From: Mesorhizobium sp. WSM4311 | GTDB taxonomy: Bacteria; Pseudomonadota; Alphaproteobacteria; Rhizobiales; Rhizobiaceae | Direction: 5' to 3' | Length of the DNA: 64,000 bases | NCBI RefSeq assembly: GCF_002295115.1 | Contig: NZ_NSFV01000003.1 | Span: 186,001-250,000, forward strand | Shown here: positions 47,263 through 56,607 of the stretch, one piece after another | Layout of the letters: each line of letters starts with the position of its first letter | Position numbering within the stretch: the stretch's first letter is position 1 | Program-made: the position numbers and the translations under genes | Notes under the pieces: generated by a model | Seen by the model: the letters and a program-made list of their open reading frames with translations, nothing else | Told to the model about the DNA's origin: nothing | Database searches by the model: none

Positions 47263-47300
47263 TTTCCCTCAAGGATCGCAATCCTTGGCACAGGGAAATG
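47261..47300 (+). terminator. Long hairpin abutting the tRNA-Asp 3' end
   Basis: CATTTCCCT (47261-47269) pairs with AGGGAAATG (47292-47300), and CAAGGAT (47270-47276) with ATCCTTG (47281-47287). Together they make a 16-bp stem with a 4-base bulge and the loop CGCA. It includes the last two bases of the encoded CCA. No T-run follows, so it may serve 3' processing or act as a terminator without U-tract. Confidence 0.5.
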
Positions 47301-47637
47301 CCGACATGAATTGTCAGAATCCACTTTCAGAAATGAAGTGCCAAGACGCGGGCTTTTGCGCCCTGCCGCTGTCGATGATCATTCGTCGCCGCCGCGCGAA
47401 TCGTTGGCGGCAGACTGTTTCGCAGCCGGCTTCAAAAATTCAGCCACGCCCGCGCGGCAATCTGGCAAACGCGACGCCACTCCAATAGGCTGAAAAGCAG
47501 CTCCTGGAACGACTCGGGCTTGAGCCGCGTTTGACGTTGTGAATCCCACTTGCGGATTTGCCCACAAAGCGCTGGATTCATTTCGCAGGTAGCGGAGTTG
47601 CACTAGTAGGCTGCCTGAACGGCATGGAGGACTTATC
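47301..47637. other. Intergenic region, no gene seen
   Basis: A stretch of 337 bases between tRNA-Asp and the secreted Cys-rich protein. Short frames on both strands lack ribosome sites and recognisable sequence. No direct repeat of the tRNA-Asp 3' end was noticed that would mark an attachment site. Confidence 0.5.
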
Positions 47638-48153
47638 GTGTCAATCGCACCAAACATTCCTATGCGCACATTATTCACGCTCATGTACCTGGGCGGCGCG
47701 GCGACGGTCGCTACCGCCCTTTTCCCGGCGACCGCGTCGGCCGACCGGTTGCAGCAATGCGCGCGCGAGGGCGGGCTCTGCCGTCTGCCGTACCCCGCCG
47801 AAGTGGTCTACGGCGCCCGGGGCCGCACGACCTCGCGCTATTTCGAGCGAGACGCGGTGCCGTGTTCAAATCGCGTTTTTGGCGACCCGGCGCCGGGCAT
47901 CCCAAAGTCGTGTTTCATCGTGATGCGTGGCCGGGACCAGTCGGATGACAATTACGACGAACCCCGCCGCGAGAGATGGGCAGCCTGTGCCGATGAAGGC
48001 GATTACTGCGATTTCTATGGCCGCAAGGTGGTCAGGTACGGGGCACGCGGCCAATTCACGCAGGACGTATTCCGCAACGGCGTCCAGTGCGACAATGATA
48101 CGTTCGGCGATCCGGCTCCCGGTCGCGAAAAGCGCTGCTACGTCAGGCAATAG
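47638..48153 (+). CDS. Secreted protein with two Cys-rich YGARG repeats
   Basis: A protein of 171 residues starting with GTG at 47638; GGAGG seven bases upstream fixes the start. A signal peptide (about 1-36, ending ATASA) precedes two homologous units, residues 39-92 and 114-168. Each carries the pattern C-x6-C ... VxYGARGxxT ... C ... FGDPAPG ... K-x-C, with four cysteines per unit (41, 48, 76, 92 and 117, 124, 151, 167). The repeat resembles a module I recall from secreted bacterial proteins, possibly carbohydrate-binding. Function unknown. Single gene with its own terminator. Confidence 0.8.
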   Translation: MSIAPNIPMRTLFTLMYLGGAATVATALFPATASADRLQQCAREGGLCRLPYPAEVVYGARGRTTSRYFERDAVPCSNRVFGDPAPGIPKSCFIVMRGRDQSDDNYDEPRRERWAACADEGDYCDFYGRKVVRYGARGQFTQDVFRNGVQCDNDTFGDPAPGREKRCYVRQ

Positions 48154-48181
48154 CTGATCGGGCTATCGCTGGATGGACGTC

Positions 48182-48234
48182 CAGGGCAGTTTGTCGTTTC
48201 ACGGACGCGGCGAACTGCCCTGACTCTTTGTTTT
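48182..48234 (+). terminator. Terminator of the Cys-rich protein gene
   Basis: CAGGGCAGTT (48182-48191) pairs perfectly with AACTGCCCTG (48213-48222) across a 21-base loop, followed by ACTCTTTGTTTT. Confidence 0.75.
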
Positions 48235-48323
48235 GGCGCAATTCCCAGGGGAAAGCGCCACGCACTTTTCATGGGAATGCCCGGGGATTGGAACAGCCTG
48301 ATGGTCCGGCTGGCCCGCGTGCC

Positions 48324-49253
48324 TCACCCCTTCGCCAGCAGTGCCTCGACCTCTTGCAGCGTCGGCATCGACGGCGCGGTGCCGGGTCGCGTCACCGAGA
48401 TGCCGGCGACAGCGCAGGCGAAGCGCACCGCCTGCAGCGGGTCCACGCCTCGCGACAGCGCCGCGGCGAAGCCGCCGTTGAAGGCGTCGCCCGCGCCGGT
48501 GGTTTCGACCACCGGCCCGGCGCTGATGGCGGGGACATGCTCGGAGCGTCCCTTCGAGTGCAGAAGCGCGCCCTTGTCGCCGAGCGTGACGATGACCGTG
48601 CCGACGCCCTTTTCGAGCAGCTTGCCGGCGGCGGCCCGCGCCTCATCGACCGAAGAAACCTTCAGTCCGGTCAATTCCTCCGTCTCGGTCTCGTTCGGCG
48701 TGAGATAGTCGCAGAGCGCGTAGATTCGGTCGGGAAGCTTTGCCGCGGGAGCAGGGTTCAAGATGGTCGTCACTCCTGCCCCGCGCGCGATCTCCAGCGC
48801 CCGCATCGCGGCATCGATCGGCTGTTCGAGCTGGGTTACGAAGACGCCGGCACCACGAATCAAGGCGGCATTGGCCTCGATATCGGCCGGCGAGATCAGC
48901 ATGGCCGCACCCGGGCTGACGATGATGGCGTTGTTGCCGCTGCCCTCCTCGACGAAGATGTAGGCAGCGCCCGTATAGCTGTCCGGCGTGTCGATGACGG
49001 CGCTTTTCACGCCGCCATCCTGCCAGGTCCGCTTGGCCATGTCGGCAAAGGCATCCACGCCAAGGCGGGTCAGGAAAGTGGTGTCGGCGCCGAGCTTGCC
49101 TGCGGCCACCGCCTGATTCGATCCCTTGCCGCCCGGGCCCAGCTTGAACGAATTGCCGAGGATAGTCTCGCCCATGCGCGGCTGGCGATCGGCGCGATAG
49201 GCGGTATCGGCGACGAAGACGCCCAATATGACGACAGGCTTTACGGCTGCCAT
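48324..49253 (-). CDS. Ribokinase-family carbohydrate kinase
   Basis: A PfkB-family kinase of 309 residues. It contains FKLGPGGKGSNQAVAAGKLG (substrate loop), VVETTGAGDAFNGGFAAALS (catalytic Asp and anion hole), and PTPNETETEELTG-type sequence (YLTPNETETEELTGLK). This is closest by eye to ribokinase. The start at 49253 (MAAVKPVVILGVFVAD) leaves a 4-base gap after the RbsD/FucU gene. With the mutarotase and transporter ATPase it forms a three-gene catabolic unit: import, anomer interconversion, phosphorylation. Whether ribose or another sugar is the substrate is not settled. Confidence 0.88.
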   Translation of the reverse strand: MAAVKPVVILGVFVADTAYRADRQPRMGETILGNSFKLGPGGKGSNQAVAAGKLGADTTFLTRLGVDAFADMAKRTWQDGGVKSAVIDTPDSYTGAAYIFVEEGSGNNAIIVSPGAAMLISPADIEANAALIRGAGVFVTQLEQPIDAAMRALEIARGAGVTTILNPAPAAKLPDRIYALCDYLTPNETETEELTGLKVSSVDEARAAAGKLLEKGVGTVIVTLGDKGALLHSKGRSEHVPAISAGPVVETTGAGDAFNGGFAAALSRGVDPLQAVRFACAVAGISVTRPGTAPSMPTLQEVEALLAKG

Positions 49254-49257
49254 ATCG

Positions 49258-49710
49258 CTACTCCGCATCCGGCGGTATGACGCCCTTGCGGAAGGCGAAG
49301 CAACCGTAAAAACGGCGTTCGCCGGTCTGGATGACGCAATAGGCCTGCTTGGCACGCTCGTAGAAGGCGTAGCGCTCGACCGGCAGCATCGGCCAGGACT
49401 TGCCCTCGGCGGCGTCGATTTCCTTTTGCACTTCCTTCTGCACGGACGGAATCTCGTCCGGCTCGCCGACGATTTCCATGCGCGCGGCCGCGTCGTCGAC
49501 GAACGTATCCAGCGGATAAAGCGACAGCACTGCCTTCACCACTTCCGCGGCCGACGCATCGATGCGCAGCAGCCGGCCGAGTGCCGTCTGGCGCGCCACC
49601 GAATCGGAGGGGAAGTTGGTGTCGGCGATGATCAGGTCATCGCCATGGCCCATCGCCCGCAATGCCTGGAGCACGTCGGCATTGAGCAGCGGATTGATGC
49701 CTTTGAGCAT
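49258..49710 (-). CDS. RbsD/FucU-family sugar mutarotase
   Basis: A protein of 150 residues. It starts MLKGINPLLNADVLQALRAM followed by GHGDDLIIADTNFPSDSVAR, the active-site block of the RbsD/FucU family with its conserved His and Asp. YAFYERAKQAYCVIQTGERR near the C-terminus is typical of FucU rather than RbsD. The enzyme interconverts sugar anomers after import. Between the transporter ATPase and the kinase, with short gaps on both sides. Confidence 0.92.
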   Translation of the reverse strand: MLKGINPLLNADVLQALRAMGHGDDLIIADTNFPSDSVARQTALGRLLRIDASAAEVVKAVLSLYPLDTFVDDAAARMEIVGEPDEIPSVQKEVQKEIDAAEGKSWPMLPVERYAFYERAKQAYCVIQTGERRFYGCFAFRKGVIPPDAE

Positions 49711-49737
49711 GATGGTCCTCGTGAAGTCCGTTTGAGA

Positions 49738-50793
<1,056 letters not shown>

Positions 50794-50882
50794 CTCTCCC
50801 CCATCGGCTCCAACTGGCCGTAGGCGCAGAAGCTAACCAACACGCCCTGTCAGGGCAAGTCGGTCTCTTGTAGACAAAACCG

Positions 50883-50917
50883 TTCTCGTTGACACGGCGT
50901 TTGGTTGCGAGAATAGT
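50883..50917 (+). promoter_or_regulatory. Candidate promoter and operator of the binding-protein operon
   Basis: TTGACA (50889-50894) and AATAGT (50912-50917) are spaced 17 bases. The arms TTCTCG (50883-50888) and CGAGAA (50908-50913) are a perfect inverted repeat that flanks the -35 element and touches the -10, a plausible repressor site. It lies in the 289-base divergent gap, about 165 bases upstream of the binding-protein gene. Confidence 0.5.
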
Positions 50918-51082
50918 GGCAGGCGCTGGTCTAAATGTCGTTACCTGATCCGCAATCGGAACCTAAAATCGACGCAGGGTGGGGTCCTGCCTAATTCGTT
51001 TCCGAGCCGGGAGAATCGTTGGCGCTCCAACGTCCGACAGGTTGGCCACATCCATCACACTGATGTTTTGGGAGGAATTGCG

Positions 51083-52750
51083 ATGAGAACAGGTCTTTAC
51101 GAGAAACTGGTTCGTGCCGGCGCCACCAGGCGCGATATATTGAAGGGTGCGGCCAGCATGGCCGCGATCGCGGCGGCATCCGGCGCCGGGCTCGGCGCCT
51201 TGACGCGTCCGGCGTCCGCCGCAAGCGAACTGCGGTCGAAGATCCTGCAGATTCCCGGCGTTGGCAAAGGTCAGCCGACCGATGCCGATTTCCAGAAGGT
51301 CGGCGAACTCTGCCTCGAGGCGACCAAGGCCAATGTCAAGGAAGGCGAATTCGCCGGCGTCGAGCTGACCTTCATGGGCCTCAACAACCAGAACCTGCAC
51401 AACGTGCTGTTCCGCGGCTTCCTGAAGCCGTGGGAGGCCTATACCGGCGCCAAGATCAGCTGGATCGACCTGGCGCAGGCCGACTACAACGCCCGGCTGC
51501 AGCAATCGATCGCCACCGGCACCGTCGACTTCGACATCATCGAAATGGGCGCGCCCTTCGAAGGCGATGTCTGCGGCAAGGGCCTGACCTCGGAGATGCC
51601 CGACTGGGTCAAGAAGCAGATCGATTTCGACGATCTGGTCAACTATCTGAAGCCGCCGGTCGGCACCTGGGACGGCAAGCAGTATCGCGTCACCATCGAC
51701 GGCGACACGCACAATTTCAACTACCGCACCGACGTGTTCGCCGATGCCGACCTCGCCAAGCAGTGGAAGGATGGCGGCGGTGAAGGCGAATGGGGCGTAC
51801 CGAAGACCTGGCAGCAGGTGCAGGCCGTCACCAAGTTCCTCAAGGGCAAGAAATTCAAGGGCCAGGACGTTTACGGCTATCTGGACGCGCCCAAGCCATG
51901 GGGCGGTTTCGGCTTCTACTTCCTCGGCAGCCGCGCCACCGCCTACGCCAAGCATCCCGACGACAAGGCATGGCTGTTCGACGCCGACACGATGAAGCCG
52001 CGCATCAACAATCCGGCCTGGGTGCGCGCCATCCAGGACGTGATCGACGCGCTGCCGTCGGAACCGGCGGACCAGATCAACGCCGACCCGAACACCACAG
52101 GCTTCCAGCAGTTCCTGGCCGGCACCGGTTCGATGATCCCCTGGTGGGGCGACATCGGCTCCAACGTCAAGACCAACGATTCGTCGGTCATCGGCGACGT
52201 CACCGGCTTCTCGATCCTGCCGGGCTCGGACGATGTGTACAATTCCAAGACCGGCAAATGGGAGAAGCTCGCCAGCGGGCCGAACTATTCGCCGAACTGC
52301 GCCTATCTGGGCTGGGGCGTCTATGTCATGGCCCGCGTCGACAAGGACGAGAAGAAGAAAAAGGCGGCATGGTCCGCCGCCGCCCATCTCGGCGGCAAGG
52401 ACCTGTCGATCTGGACGGCGATGTATCCGTCCGGCTTCCAGCCCTACCGCAATTCGCATTTCGACATTCCGGAATGGGTGGCGGCCGGCTACGACGAGGC
52501 CTTCATCACCTCGTATCTGAAGTCGGAAGGCGACAGCTACAACCATCCGAACGCGGCGATCGAGCCACGCATCCCCGGCATCTTCCAGTATTACAGCGCC
52601 GCCGAGGACATTCTCGCCAACACTTTCGCCGGCAAGATGAAGGCACAGGAAGGCGCCGATGCCATCGCCGCCGCCTGGGAAAAGCTCACCGACCAGATCG
52701 GTCGCGAAAAGCAGGTCAAGCTCTACAAGGCCTCGCTCGGCCTGGCCTGA
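51083..52750 (+). CDS. Tat-exported extracellular solute-binding protein
   Basis: A protein of 555 residues. The twin-arginine signal is TRRDILKGAASMAAIAAASG (about 17-36), ending near RPASAAS. The mature protein is a large type 1 family binding protein with LNNQNLHNVLFRGFLKPWEA, DYNARLQQSIATGTVDFDII and TTGFQQFLAGTGSMIPWWGD. ATG 51083 has GGGAGGAATTGCG upstream. At about 520 mature residues it is larger than typical monosaccharide-binding proteins, which suggests an oligosaccharide or glycoside ligand; that is inference. The two permeases follow. Confidence 0.93.
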   Translation: MRTGLYEKLVRAGATRRDILKGAASMAAIAAASGAGLGALTRPASAASELRSKILQIPGVGKGQPTDADFQKVGELCLEATKANVKEGEFAGVELTFMGLNNQNLHNVLFRGFLKPWEAYTGAKISWIDLAQADYNARLQQSIATGTVDFDIIEMGAPFEGDVCGKGLTSEMPDWVKKQIDFDDLVNYLKPPVGTWDGKQYRVTIDGDTHNFNYRTDVFADADLAKQWKDGGGEGEWGVPKTWQQVQAVTKFLKGKKFKGQDVYGYLDAPKPWGGFGFYFLGSRATAYAKHPDDKAWLFDADTMKPRINNPAWVRAIQDVIDALPSEPADQINADPNTTGFQQFLAGTGSMIPWWGDIGSNVKTNDSSVIGDVTGFSILPGSDDVYNSKTGKWEKLASGPNYSPNCAYLGWGVYVMARVDKDEKKKKAAWSAAAHLGGKDLSIWTAMYPSGFQPYRNSHFDIPEWVAAGYDEAFITSYLKSEGDSYNHPNAAIEPRIPGIFQYYSAAEDILANTFAGKMKAQEGADAIAAAWEKLTDQIGREKQVKLYKASLGLA

Positions 52751-52839
52751 TCGCAGCGTGAAACCGGGGTCCGGCGACGAAAGCCGCCGGACCCTGTCTT
52801 GACCGGCACCGCCGGTCGCGAAGTGCCTACTGCAACTGG

Positions 52840-53970
52840 ATGAGACGCTTGGCTGACCAGATTTTGCCCACCAATGATTGGCCGGCAAACGCCGTCCCAT
52901 CCGACCTGATACCGCCAGGCCGCAAACGCTTGGGGTGGGCGGTGATGGCCGCTGCAACGCTCGGCCTGCTGGCAACGATCCTTGTCCAGATCCTCTACAA
53001 GAGCGAGGTCGATACGATCGGCTTCGACACATGGCGTCCCGTGGTCTACGCCTATGTGCTGTGGGGCGTGGCACTCGGCATCGGCCAGGTGCTGACGCGC
53101 GGCGAGGACGGCCAGCGCGCGCTGTTCCTGCTGCCGGCGCTGCTGTTCACCATCGCCATGGTGATCTTCCCGACACTGTTCGGCTTCTACATCGCGCTCA
53201 CCGACTGGAACCTCTCCTCCTTCAGCGGCCGCAGGTTCAACGGGCTCGACAATTTCTGGCAGATGCTGGGCGATCCCTACTATCGCAACGCGCTGTTCAA
53301 CATGGTGCTCTACGTGCTCGCCGTGCTGGTCGAATATGTCATAGCCTTCGGGCTGGCGCTGCTGCTCAACGCGCAGATCCGGGCGCGCAAATTCTTTCGC
53401 GTCGTCTTCCTGATGCCGCTGATGCTGTCGCCGGTCGCTGTGTCCTGGATGATCGGCAAATCGCTGATGGAGTACCGGTTCGGACCGGCGGCAACACTGG
53501 CGCGCCATCTCGGCTGGGACAATCCCGCCTTCTTCTCCGATCCCATCATCGCCCGCATATCGATCATGATACTGGATGCATGGACCTTCATCCCGTTCAT
53601 GATGATCATGCTGCTCGCCGGCCTGCAGGCGATGTCGCGCGAGGTGCTGGAGGCCGCGCGCGTCGACGGCGCGACCACCTGGCAGACCTTCTGGCAGGTC
53701 ACCTTCCCGCTGATGTTGCCGGTTTCGGTGACGGCGGTGATCCTGCGCATCATCTTCAAGCTGAAGCTGGCCGACATCATCATCACGGTGACTTCGGGCG
53801 GCCCCGGCGGCGCGACCGATTCCGTCTCCAGCTTCATCTATCGCGAATACCGCGACCGCTCCAATGTCGGCTACGGCACCATGCTGGCGATGGCCTATCT
53901 GGTCATCATCGTCGTGTTCGTGACCTGGCTGTTGAAACTCGCCAACCGCTTCGTGCGCAACGTCAATTGA
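52840..53970 (+). CDS. Carbohydrate ABC permease, first subunit
   Basis: A protein of 376 residues with about eight hydrophobic segments. It has an N-terminal soluble stretch of some 30 residues, two extra helices, then the MalF-type core. The EAA loop that contacts the ATPase is EVLEAARVDGATTWQTFWQV followed by TFPLMLPV. FYIALTDWNLSSFSGRRFNG is the usual first periplasmic loop. It starts MRRLADQILPTNDWPANAVP, 90 bases after the binding-protein stop. The partner is the permease at 53982. Confidence 0.93.
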   Translation: MRRLADQILPTNDWPANAVPSDLIPPGRKRLGWAVMAAATLGLLATILVQILYKSEVDTIGFDTWRPVVYAYVLWGVALGIGQVLTRGEDGQRALFLLPALLFTIAMVIFPTLFGFYIALTDWNLSSFSGRRFNGLDNFWQMLGDPYYRNALFNMVLYVLAVLVEYVIAFGLALLLNAQIRARKFFRVVFLMPLMLSPVAVSWMIGKSLMEYRFGPAATLARHLGWDNPAFFSDPIIARISIMILDAWTFIPFMMIMLLAGLQAMSREVLEAARVDGATTWQTFWQVTFPLMLPVSVTAVILRIIFKLKLADIIITVTSGGPGGATDSVSSFIYREYRDRSNVGYGTMLAMAYLVIIVVFVTWLLKLANRFVRNVN

Positions 53971-53981
53971 GTGGCCGGATC

Positions 53982-54899
53982 ATGAGCGTTCAGACCACCG
54001 AATACACCGTCTCCGAAATCCGTTCTCCGGCGAGCTTCATCACCAGCCGCGTCTTCATCTATGGCGCGCTGGTGTTCTGGGCCTTGATCTGCCTGTTTCC
54101 GATCTACTGGACGATAACGACCTCGTTCAAATCGGCGGTCGATGTCACGCAAGGCCATCTGATCCCCTTCGTCGACTTCCAGCCGGACTGGAAAGGCTGG
54201 CGTTCGCTCGGGCTGTCGCCGGATTCGATCTTCCAGACCTCCACGGTGCGCGATGAGTTCTTCAAGCGCTTCATGAACTCGGTCATCACCTCGGTCGGCG
54301 CATCGAGCCTCGCCATCGTCATCGGCAGCCTCGCCGCCTACGGCCTCACGCGCTACCGCTACAAGTTCGCCTGGTTCAAGAACGAGGACATCTCCTTCTT
54401 CTTCCTGTCGCAGTTGATCCTGCCGCCGGTGGTGCTCGCCCTGCCCTTCCTGGTGCTGTACCGCGAAGTCGGCCTGCTCGACACGCGCATCGGGCTGGTC
54501 CTGCTGTACACGCTGATGGTGCTGCCGATCGTCATCTGGATCATGCGCGACCAGTTCAACTCCATCCCGGTCGAGCTGGAAGAAGCAGCGCTCGTCGACG
54601 GCCTGTCGATCTGGGGGGCGTTCTTCCGCATCGTCATGCCGATCGCGCTGCCGGGCATGGTCGCCGCCTTCATCCTGGCGATGGTGCTGTGCTGGAACGA
54701 ATATTTCTTCGCTGCCCTTCTGACCTCGACCGATGCCAAGACCATTCCTGTCATGGTGGCGAGCCAGACCGGCTCGCAAGGCATCAACTGGTGGTCGATG
54801 GCAGCCCTTGCCACCGCCGCGATCGCGCCGCTGGCGGTCATCGGCATCGCGCTGGAACGCTATCTCATCATGGGCATGACGGCGGGAGCCGTGAAGTAG
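53982..54899 (+). CDS. Carbohydrate ABC permease, second subunit
   Basis: A MalG-type permease of 305 residues with six hydrophobic segments. The EAA loop reads ELEEAALVDGLSIWGAFFRI with IVMPIALPG. LFPIYWTITTSFKSAVDV is the usual first-helix block and CWNEYFFAALLTS is diagnostic for the family. ATG 53982 lies 12 bases after the stop of the first permease. The downstream side is a pair of inverted palindromic elements before the convergent creatininase gene. Confidence 0.94.
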   Translation: MSVQTTEYTVSEIRSPASFITSRVFIYGALVFWALICLFPIYWTITTSFKSAVDVTQGHLIPFVDFQPDWKGWRSLGLSPDSIFQTSTVRDEFFKRFMNSVITSVGASSLAIVIGSLAAYGLTRYRYKFAWFKNEDISFFFLSQLILPPVVLALPFLVLYREVGLLDTRIGLVLLYTLMVLPIVIWIMRDQFNSIPVELEEAALVDGLSIWGAFFRIVMPIALPGMVAAFILAMVLCWNEYFFAALLTSTDAKTIPVMVASQTGSQGINWWSMAALATAAIAPLAVIGIALERYLIMGMTAGAVK

Positions 54900-54910
54900 G
54901 CCGCCCTGTC

Positions 54911-54968
54911 TTCCCTTCTCCCCTTGTGGGAGAAGGTGGCCGAGCGAAGCTCGGTCGGATGAGGGGTG
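54911..54968. repeat. REP-like element, left copy
   Basis: Contains CCTTCTCCCC-TTGTGGGAGAAGG as one palindrome and GCGAAGCTCGGTCGGATGAGGGGTG after it. The outer end is the reverse complement of the right copy's end. It follows the permease gene by 12 bases and may double as terminator. Confidence 0.75.
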
Positions 54969-55040
54969 TTGGCAGGATCACAACACTGAAGATATAAGCG
55001 CTTAAAATCACTCTATATTTTGACGCCGCATTTCGTCCAG

Positions 55041-55103
55041 CACCCCTCATCCGGCTCGGCGCTACGCGCCGATCCACCTTCTCCCACAACAAGGGGGAGA
55101 AGG
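55041..55103. repeat. REP-like element, right copy (inverted)
   Basis: CACCCCTC at 55041-55048 is the exact reverse complement of 54961-54968. CTTCTCCC and GGGAGAAG palindromes follow. Together with the left copy it flanks 72 bases of AT-richer DNA and could form a large cruciform. Eleven bases separate it from the end of the creatininase gene. Confidence 0.75.
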
Positions 55104-55113
55104 TCGAACCGCG

Positions 55114-55857
55114 CTAGGCCTTCAGGATAGCGCGCAGGTGATCCATGATCATCGCGACGCCCTTGTTCCCAAGTTCCGCCGATGCATCCTTGGCGCTCGC
55201 CGTGTACCAGCCGGTATTGTCGGCGAAGCGGGCGGCGTCGACCGCCTCCGGACACAGCGCCAGCATCAGTGACGTCTCGCCGATGCCGGCATGGTCGAAC
55301 GGATATTTGCCATTCATGGCGGCCGGCATCAGCGGATGGACCTGCACCCAGTTGAAGAAATTTTCACCGGCGGCATGTCCGGCATAATAGTCGGCCATGT
55401 CCTTCGAGCCCCACCAGCCCTCGCCGCGCTGCTTCTCGAGGAAACGGAAGATCGCCTGGCGGCCGGCGGTCTTGAAGGCGAGATCGGTCGGCATGCCGGC
55501 GGCGAAATTCTCGGTCTGGTGGTGGATGATGGCGTGGATGTTGCGGAAACCGATACGCAGCAGGCTGTAGAACAGTTCCTCGCCGAACGGCGCCAGCTGG
55601 TTGCCGCCGACCTGCACCGAGCCGGAACCTTCCGGCGGCGCCACTGCGTAGCTCGCGGCGCCGTAGTAGAAGGGGGGCAGGATGACGACATCCCTCTCCT
55701 TCTCGAACAGTTCCAGCGTCTTGATGACGGCCAGCGTATCCATGCCGACGGCCATGTGCTCGCCATGGTACTCGAGCACGCCGAGCGGCAGGGCGACCGG
55801 CCAATTCTCGGCAATCGCCTTGCGGATCTGGTGCGGCAGCATCAGTTCATAGTGCAT
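55114..55857 (-). CDS. Creatininase-family amidohydrolase
   Basis: A protein of 247 residues. LPLGVLEYHGEHMAVGMDTL (about residues 24-43) carries the metal-binding Glu, His and Asp of the family. HHQTENFAAGMPTDLAFKTA and DHAGIGETSLMLALCPEAVD follow, with the third metal-site Glu in GETS. Creatininase relatives open amide rings or deformylate, but the substrate here is unknown. Context, with SIS and aldo/keto reductase genes and a sugar transporter, argues for a carbohydrate-derived amide or lactam; that is inference. It follows the SIS gene by 3 bases in the same direction. Confidence 0.88.
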   Translation of the reverse strand: MHYELMLPHQIRKAIAENWPVALPLGVLEYHGEHMAVGMDTLAVIKTLELFEKERDVVILPPFYYGAASYAVAPPEGSGSVQVGGNQLAPFGEELFYSLLRIGFRNIHAIIHHQTENFAAGMPTDLAFKTAGRQAIFRFLEKQRGEGWWGSKDMADYYAGHAAGENFFNWVQVHPLMPAAMNGKYPFDHAGIGETSLMLALCPEAVDAARFADNTGWYTASAKDASAELGNKGVAMIMDHLRAILKA

Positions 55858-55860
55858 GAT

Positions 55861-56487
55861 CTATTCCATATTGGTATGGCGGGCACGCATGGCCTGGGGC
55901 GAAGCACCGATCAGGGATTTGAGCTTCAGCACCATCACCTCGAACAGCAGGAACAGCGCGCCTTCGAATACCGAGCCCATCGGCAGGACCGAAGTGCTTT
56001 GCGGCCCCTGGTCATTGGCCATGGTCTGGGCCGGAATGAGCAGCGTGGCATCGGCCAACCCCGCCGCGCTGCCGCCGGCCTGGGCGGTGAGCAGCAGATT
56101 GGTCGCGCCGGCATCGCGCGCGACGCGCATCAAGGTCAGCACCGTCGAGGTTTCTCCCGGTCCCGAACTGGCCAGGAAGACGCCACCAGGCCCCAAGGGC
56201 GGCGTGGTCATGTCGCCGACCACCGAGACCGGCAGGCCGAGATGATAGAGCCGCATGGCGAAACCCTTGACCTGCAACGCCTCGCGGCCGCAGCCATAGA
56301 CGACGATCTGTCTGGCTTCGGCCAGCAGCTTGCAGGCCGCGCCGATCTGGCTGTCATCCACGCGCGCCAGCACGCCGCCGAGTTCGTCGAGCGCGGTCTT
56401 GAACAGATTTTCGTCCCGGTCGCTCACGACAAACCCACCCTCGAAATCCTCCTCGGACTTTTTCACGAACAGCTTGATTTCATTCAT
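55861..56487 (-). CDS. SIS-domain sugar-phosphate isomerase-like protein
   Basis: A protein of 208 residues from ATG 56487 (MNEIKLFVKKSEEDFEGGFV). A SIS fold is shown by EARQIVVYGCGREALQVKGF (about residue 65), GVFLASSGPGETSTVLTLMR with the Ser-rich phosphosugar loop, and AGATNLLLTAQAGGSAAGLA. The closest class by eye is HxlB/PHI-like hexulose-6-phosphate isomerases. It heads the two-gene minus-strand unit with the creatininase gene and is divergent from the aldo/keto reductase gene. Confidence 0.85.
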   Translation of the reverse strand: MNEIKLFVKKSEEDFEGGFVVSDRDENLFKTALDELGGVLARVDDSQIGAACKLLAEARQIVVYGCGREALQVKGFAMRLYHLGLPVSVVGDMTTPPLGPGGVFLASSGPGETSTVLTLMRVARDAGATNLLLTAQAGGSAAGLADATLLIPAQTMANDQGPQSTSVLPMGSVFEGALFLLFEVMVLKLKSLIGASPQAMRARHTNME

Positions 56488-56607
56488 GCTAGCAACCGCG
56501 AAAATGCGTGTCCAACGCCGCGCAGCGCTTTTGCCTGGTCGCAGGCATGATAGTGTCATGTCAGATAAATCAGCTCACACAGATCAACCCCGGGAAAATT
56601 GCAGGAC

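Noticed and set aside
47379..47684. Minus-strand frame after tRNA-Asp as an integrase remnant
   Set aside because: No tyrosine-recombinase motif is visible and no direct repeat of the tRNA end was found, so an attachment site is unsupported.
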